This document shows, piece by piece, positions 58,997 to 64,000 of a DNA stretch of 64,000 nt. The translations under genes and the position numbers were made by a program. Each line of letters starts with the position of its first letter. Position 1 is the first letter of the stretch. A model generated the notes under the pieces. It saw only the letters and a program-made list of their open reading frames with translations. It had not been told where the DNA came from and searched no databases. Source of the stretch: Nectonema munidae (Eukaryota; Nematomorpha; Nectonematoida; Nectonematidae); NCBI GenBank assembly GCA_030549495.1, contig JAUIRK010000673.1, forward strand, positions 682,001 to 746,000. The letters run 5' to 3'.

Positions 58997-61900
58997 GTTC
59001 TTAATTTAATCCTTAAACCTAAATTTGTATTATATTTTATCTCAAAGTTTACATTGTAACAGCAACACAATAAAATCACATATGTAGGATATTTTCCACG
59101 AAATATTATATAATAAAAAAATCTATTCTTTTCTTGTTCCAAAAGTTCATTTTTATCATTTTTGGGTCAATTATACCAATTTCAAAGCTTTGAAACCCAA
59201 AAACATCACCATCTTTATCAGCACGACATTTTCACATATGTCCAAAGAAATATTATTTATGAAAACACAGAAAAAATATTTTGATCAATTTTTTAATGTT
59301 TGTAGTGAAATATAAGAGACATACATAAAATTTAATGTGAAAAGTATTATAGATCGAAAAATGCTTGCATAATACCCAAAAGGTAGAAAACTTTTATTAT
59401 AACTTATCAAAAACTCAATTAAACCTGTCAATCAGTGTCATCATAATTCCTATTAGTGCTGAGGGGCGTAAAACGCATCCTCCACCGTTCGGTAAAAAAG
59501 TCAATATAAAAAATTGGCTCAATTATATCCCTTCAAATTTCGTGACTTTTCATAGTTGCATCTTTTGATGCTATTTTATAGTTCAATGACCCTCGCATGG
59601 CGAGAACTGTCAATCAAAATCAAAAGTTAAAATTTTTCAAAAGAATTTTTATATTATCTATACTTCATAACTTTGTATATATGTTTGGATAACTCTTAAA
59701 AATTTATATTTGTATAAATTTTGAACGCATAACACTCATAAATTCTTAATTTTATCAATTAGCATGGCAACTTTTCGTGAAATGTCAACCTAAATTTTGA
59801 TTGATGATAAATATGTCTAATAAAATATTCATTAAAATTTTACATAAAACCTATTTTTTATACTGAATCCGTCATGTTGGTTTCATTTCTCGGTTGTTTT
59901 TGCATAAAGGGTGTGCAAATATCTGAAAAACCGCAATCAAACTTGCGGTTTACGTCTAAAAATTGTTTCCAAAAATTTCCATTCAAATTTTCACAAAATA
60001 TACGTCTCATACCAAATCGCCCATTCTGGTTTCATTTCTGAATTCACATATAAACTCAGATATTGCAGTGGGGTTTTGAAAGTATACCGATATTCCCACA
60101 TTTTTCTCAACAGCAAGGAATAATTTTTCTTTTGCACGATACGAGATTTTGCGCAATGCATTTGCATGCAGTACCACAAAACAGCGCAGCGCTCATATAT
60201 CTTTAACAAAGTTCGGTCTTGCCAAGATACTTTATATTTTGTTTTTTGAAGCTCCTAGTAAATCAACGTCGTCTTAACGAAAAAAACATAAATATTTGAA
60301 CTTAGACTCTTGATGTAAAATTTGAGCAAGTATTACAATTTTAGAAAAATCCATCCAGAAAGAAAAAAATAAATATTATCTAAACATTTAAAAACTAAAT
60401 ATTTTAGAAGAGGTTTCCATAGAGATAGAGAGATAGATATTACATGTCATTTTTTTCTTCGTCTCCATATTCTTTGATCAAACTTCTTTATTATCTTGCA
60501 TCTTTCTATTAATTTTGCTCAGGTCAATAATATTTGAATTATTTTAAGTAGAATAGATATGGACTACCTTTGTAAATTAATTGCCACTTAAGGAAGTTGT
60601 GTGCAATCACTCTTTCTTAGTTAGTTAACATTTTAAAATAAAAAGACGCTTATTAGGGAAAGTGGTAGTTTACCTATAATCATTTCACAAAAGTGCGTTC
60701 AACAAATGTTCGTCGACGAAGAGTCTGCTATTTGATTAACACCGCAGAGAGGACTCATCAAAGAAAAGAGAGCCACTTTGAAAGATATCAAACCATCCAT
60801 CATGATGCTGAATACAAGGAATCAATTCTCCACACATGCCTCATATTTTACAATTTTTATCTAAGGGTTGATTTCATCTTCAATGCCGTTAGTTTATTCT
60901 TGAGGTCACTCGTTTCAGATATGACATAAGTAAATGGAAATATTTTTGTTGTTGCAAGATGTATCAAAAAACGTAATAAAAGCTATTGACAACTGGTTGG
61001 AACAATGTCAATAAACAAAAAGTAGAAAGAAAGAAATCGAAAATATGCTTTTTAAAAGTCGATGATTGATTTGGCATCTCATCCATTGATAATGATTCCA
61101 AAAAAATTATTTATTTAAGTGTAGGAGCCAAAGATTTTTTTGTCTGCAAAAAATAAGCTTCGCCACTACCTGACCAAAGTTTGCCTTGTCGATGAAAAAA
61201 CTCAGGTTTACCTTCGGATACTGAAACCGTTACTACGACGCTAGTAAAGAAAGAAGTAAAAAGATGAGTACCTGAGCAAAAAAGAAGGAAAATTATTCAC
61301 ATTGAGACGAAAATCGCAATATTTTCGCATAACGTGTCAGGAAAGCGACTGTTCTTTATTCTCATTGTTACAAATCCTCTTCAACTTTTTAAAGCAATGA
61401 TTCTCAAACTAAACATTAAGTCCCCTTTTGATAACACAAAAGTGAATTTACCCTATTCAACCACATGATAGAAACGTACCGAAATGAATTTGATATCATG
61501 AATAGTAATTACAAAAAATACATAAATTTTTTTAGAGTATCGTATAAGGAAATTAATAAAATTCAGGCTTGATAATATATTAGAACGTCTTTAATGGTGT
61601 CATTGCTAAATGTCTATATATTGGCTAAACGATAAAAATGGAACAAACACTTTTAAGTTAATAACACATCGCTAAATTAATTTAAAATTATCACGAGCTC
61701 CAAAGCAGATCAAAGGGACCCATATGGAAAACAATGTTTATTTGTCCAATATGCTCCTCAGTATATGTTTTTTATCCTTGTTCTTCTTTTGATTTGTGAA
61801 TTTATGACATATGTGCTTAGGTATCTTGGATTAGATTGAAAGATGAACATATTTTGACTGTGGGAAGCTACAGATTCACGAGAAATCCTCGTTTCAACGT

Positions 61901-62634
61901 CTACCCAGATACGAAAAATGGAAACTGGCCTCTCCAAATCCTCTACACGAACGTCAACGATACGGGCTGGTACGAATGTCAAATCAGTTCCTTTCCATAC
62001 AAAAAGAGTTTGCGATTTCACCTCAAAGTCAAAAGTAAGAATAAAAAATCTTGAAAAAAGTTTGCAAATAAAATTAAGAAAAACTTTGTGGCTAATTCTA
62101 AGCGAAAACTTGGTAACGAACGAAGCCTAAGTGTAATGTTAGTTGAGCAACTTCAACCGGTCACATTGTTTAGTGCAAAGCGAATTCCAGTTTTAAAGAA
62201 GTGATAAATTCCTTTGCTCCTTAAGATCAAGCGTAAGATGCATTATTTGGTCAGTTGGATATTCACTAATAACACATGATTTGTTTAACTTTTCAATCTC
62301 AAATTTACCAAATAAAAAGCGCGTGAGTTAAAACTAAAACTAAGATTAAAGACAATTTTGTAATTTTTGGTCTGAATCGTGTATTTTTGTTTTTGTTTAG
62401 GAAAGCTCCACACTCCTGTCGTCATGAAAAGCGAAATAAAGTCAACAGGTAAGCAAGAAATTATTTAAACGAATGACGAAGCACAGGCATTGCATGCTTC
62501 ACCGTTTAGACAGAAGATCATCAAAACTCTTGTCTTCTTACGCGCACAAAGTCAGCACAAACATTTGGAGCGTTGTAGCGATCCCTGCCTTGGTCCTTGG
62601 TCTTTGTTCAAAAGTCCTCTTCGTCAAACGATGA
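58881..62634 (+). CDS. Dpr-like single-Ig-domain cell-surface protein, last four exons
   Basis: Exons 58881-58996, 61821-62034, 62401-62448 and 62510-62634 join in frame (phases 0, 1, 1) to about 167 residues. The first two give a complete V-type Ig domain: NVTTLEGDTTYLNCKI (first Cys), VSWIR (core Trp), HILTVGSYRFT, RFNVYPD, and DTGWYECQ (second Cys in the D-x-G-x-Y-x-C motif). HILTVG and the NxTT-x-x-G-x-x-x-x-L-x-C lead-in are signatures of Dpr (defective proboscis extension response) proteins, neuronal surface proteins that pair with DIP partners. Drosophila Dprs carry two Ig domains. Here the chain goes straight to a Lys-rich stalk and a C-terminal hydrophobic segment (IWSVVAIPALVLGLC) ending VKR, either a membrane anchor or a GPI signal. 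The signal-peptide exon is not found. AATAAA at 62763. Confidence 0.82.
58997..61820. other. 2.8-kb intron of the Dpr-like gene
   Basis: Contains the 127-148 bp repeat family at 59600-60110 and no other recognised element. Splice ends are GTTCTT and GTGCTTAG. Confidence 0.6.
59600..60110 (+). repeat. Diffuse tandem repeat, 127-148 bp unit, copy set 3
   Basis: The clearest unit starts TTGCGGTTTACGTCTAAAAA at 59943 and includes GTTTCATTTCTGAATTCAC; a preceding unit carries TTGGTTTCATTTCTC at 59878. It matches set 1 at 29781-30240. It lies wholly inside an intron of the Dpr-like gene. Confidence 0.6.
61821..62034 (+). CDS. Dpr-like gene, exon with second half of Ig domain
   Basis: 214 nt, acceptor GTGCTTAG, donor GTAAGA, phases 0 and 1. 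It encodes VSWIRLKDEHILTVGSYRFT, RFNVYPDTKNGNWPLQI and VNDTGWYECQISS, that is strands C to G of the V-set domain with the second disulphide Cys. Confidence 0.88.
62401..62448 (+). CDS. Dpr-like gene, 48-nt micro-exon (stalk)
   Basis: Acceptor TTTTTGTTTAG and donor GTAAGC are both strong. Phase 1 at both ends fits the neighbours. It encodes KLHTPVVMKSEIKST, taking the place where two-Ig Dprs begin their second Ig domain. Phase-1 symmetry means it could be skipped without shifting frame. Confidence 0.72.
62510..62634 (+). CDS. Dpr-like gene, terminal exon with hydrophobic anchor
   Basis: 125 nt after a 61-nt intron (62449-62509; acceptor TTCACCGTTTAG). It encodes DRRSSKLLSSYAHKVSTN and then a hydrophobic run from Ile to Val with one internal Lys, ending VKR and TGA at 62632-62634. 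The phase match, polypyrimidine acceptor and membrane-like content together support the exon. A three-residue tail leaves almost no cytoplasmic domain, so a GPI-attachment signal is equally possible. Confidence 0.68.
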
Positions 62635-62762
62635 AGATAGAGCGTCTTTGGTTAAGCCACTTCAAATTCAAACGTCAGGCAAAGAATGTAAACTGGAAAG
62701 AAGAAATGCCTTGGCTTACTTTGAAACACCCTATCCCGAAATCACAAGAGGAGAAATATAAA

Positions 62763-62768
62763 AATAAA
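62763..62768 (+). terminator. Polyadenylation signal of the Dpr-like gene
   Basis: AATAAA 129 nt after the stop, followed by a T-rich stretch. The nearest canonical hexamer downstream of the gene. Confidence 0.55.
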
Positions 62769-62775
62769 TATAATC

Positions 62776-62781
62776 TTTATT
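62776..62781 (-). terminator. Polyadenylation signal of the dehydrogenase gene
   Basis: AATAAA on the minus strand, about 180 nt after the stop at 62963. It lies within 15 bp of the opposing gene's signal, so the two mature 3' ends should overlap. Confidence 0.45.
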
Positions 62782-62962
62782 ATGTAAAAAAAGCTCATGT
62801 TAAAACTTTATGACTTTGAGATAAAATGTGCATAACTTATGAAGATAAAAGGATAAGAGTAAAGGTAGGCATTTTGAAATATCACTATTTTGGATAAAAT
62901 AAATTAGGTAAAAGAGAAATGTAACAACTATCACATGATTCAATCCTTTGGTGATTTCTTTC

Positions 62963-63229
62963 TCAATCCACTTTCTTTCTGGCTTTGATCTTTTCGATGC
63001 CTAATCTGTCGGCAAGGGCGTTTAGAGACTTGATCATATTTGGGTGGTAGGTGATGCCCTGCTCGGCATCGCATTTTTTGGTATTCGCGTTCTCTGGATC
63101 CCCGCAAACCAGGACCTCTCCTTCTCCTTGAGCAGGCTTTAGATTGCGCCACTTGTTCAATAAATCAGACAAGCGATCTTCAAAATGCGGAGCGAACATT
63201 TCAGGATTTATTGCTACGAAGGTTTGTCC
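62963..63229 (-). CDS. Malate/L-lactate dehydrogenase (YlbC/LDH2 type), terminal exon
   Basis: Minus strand, 88 codons plus TGA, starting in phase 0 after a TTTAAAG acceptor. The product begins GQTFVAINPEMFAPHFEDRL and continues LKPAQGEGEVLVCGDPEN, GITYHPNMIKSLNALADRLG. This is the C-terminus of the LDH2/MDG2 oxidoreductase family (PF02615-type), with its G-Q-x-F-x-A-I-x-P-x-x-F-A-P-x-F-x-D-R and x-P-G-D-P-E segments. These cytosolic NAD(P)-dependent enzymes oxidise malate, lactate or related 2-hydroxyacids. The Rossmann-like core and the catalytic His lie in earlier exons outside the window. The sequence is intact and less AT-rich than its flanks. It is convergent with the Dpr-like gene (329 bp between stops). 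Confidence 0.85.
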   Translation of the reverse strand, partial: GQTFVAINPEMFAPHFEDRLSDLLNKWRNLKPAQGEGEVLVCGDPENANTKKCDAEQGITYHPNMIKSLNALADRLGIEKIKARKKVD

Positions 63230-63776
63230 CTTTAAACATTAAAATCAAGAAATGGGAGAAAGGGAAAAATGAAAAATTGCTGACTGTCATTTAATCGAGC
63301 AGATGTTTCGACCATACAACAACCAATTAATTATCGAGTATATTATTGATTTAATTCCTTACATGCAACTAAGTAAATAACATCGAGTCATTTTGAAGCA
63401 AAGCTTTAGTTATTTTTGCAATTAAGTAAGACTAACTGAGCACTAGTTATTTTTTAAAACTAACGAGAAATAAAAATTATCTTTACTATGATGAATAACT
63501 AACTTATTCACTAGCCAACAATCTGAGAAGAATATGCAAATTTAAATAATCTTTTGCACAAAATTAGTCAGAAAAGATTTTATTTCAAGATAAAACACAA
63601 GTTGTCATTAACCTTGATTTTCTTTACAATCAAGAAATGAGAATTTCTTTTGAAGTTTTTGGAAAGTTAAACAATTGACAAAATGTTTTAAGAAAAAGAT
63701 AAACAAATTTGAAGGGACCTTGTTAGGAAGCCCAATTTTAAATTGGACATTGATTCGATAAAATTAGCGATTAGAT
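63230..63776. other. Intron of the dehydrogenase gene, visible part
   Basis: No further exon of the minus-strand gene was found before the window edge. AT-rich, non-coding. Confidence 0.5.
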
Positions 63777-64000
63777 CAGTGATTTCCAAACGTTTTTTCT
63801 CGACGTCTTCTTTTTATGTTACAATAAATCTTACGCCCCCTAACTAGATAAAAAACATAACGCCCTCCTTATTAAATAAAAAACATTACACCCCATTTTA
63901 CTTTAAGCAGTAAATGACTTTTATACGAAGATTCAGCGATAATTATTCGCTAATTATAATTTTATGAAAAATATTGGAAAGGATTGCTCCAATTTATGCG
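63777..64000. mobile_element. Left end of a hAT-type element, cut by the window edge
   Basis: Starts CAGTGATTTCCAAACGTTTT, a common hAT terminus form, followed by repeated ACGCCC/TTACGCCCCC motifs (63830-63893). The right terminus lies beyond 64000, so size and target duplication cannot be checked. It sits in the dehydrogenase intron. Confidence 0.5.

Noticed and set aside
1-64000. Retroviral, LTR-retrotransposon, Polinton or CRISPR content
   Set aside because: No protease/integrase/capsid-like frames, paired long terminal repeats or spacer arrays were seen. The only reverse transcriptase belongs to the non-LTR LINE.

Overview
The window is animal nuclear DNA, AT-rich and dominated by transposon debris. 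Three split host genes with GT-AG introns can be read. The best clue to the host is a gene encoding a Dpr-type immunoglobulin domain, a family known from arthropods and their relatives. With the A+T-rich intergenic DNA, the mix of very short (54 and 61 nt) and kilobase introns, and the abundance of hAT, MULE, piggyBac and jockey-type LINE relics, I infer an arthropod, possibly a copepod crustacean. The species is not established. No bacterial genes, CRISPR arrays, rRNA, intact tRNA genes or retroviral/LTR elements were seen.

Layout. (1) 686-5580, plus strand: five exons of a cupin/JmjC-like protein gene; its 5' end is probably outside the window or unrecognised. (2) 6.8-14.2 kb: nested transposons. 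A hAT-type element with an 8-bp target duplication (7087-10350) sits beside an older hAT transposase relic and carries at least five later insertions, including two MULE-like MITEs with exact 9-bp duplications. A decayed RNase-H-fold transposase follows at 10.57-12.54 kb. (3) 14.25-18.9 kb, minus strand: a nearly whole non-LTR retrotransposon with overlapping ORF1 and ORF2 and a (TAA)n tail. (4) 18.9-26.4 kb: a second hAT relic, a third iterated-repeat MITE and a broken piggyBac transposase. (5) 26.4-58.8 kb: no convincing host exon. It holds a diffuse 127-148 bp repeat family (29.8 and 47.7 kb, again at 59.6 kb), a triplicated segment with homopolymers (32.7-33.2 kb), hAT elements, a 21-bp minisatellite (50.7 kb) and a MULE transposase relic (52.2 kb). 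(6) 58881-62634, plus strand: the last four exons of a Dpr-like gene with one Ig domain and a hydrophobic C-terminus. (7) 62963-63229, minus strand: the terminal exon of a malate/L-lactate dehydrogenase (YlbC/LDH2-type) gene, tail-to-tail with the Dpr-like gene.

The host genes are functionally unrelated: a cell-surface recognition protein, a cytosolic NAD(P)-dependent dehydrogenase and a putative 2-oxoglutarate-oxygenase-fold protein. The most unusual non-genic signal is a design shared by three unrelated-sequence MITEs, in which the terminal inverted repeat sequence is reiterated inside the element.
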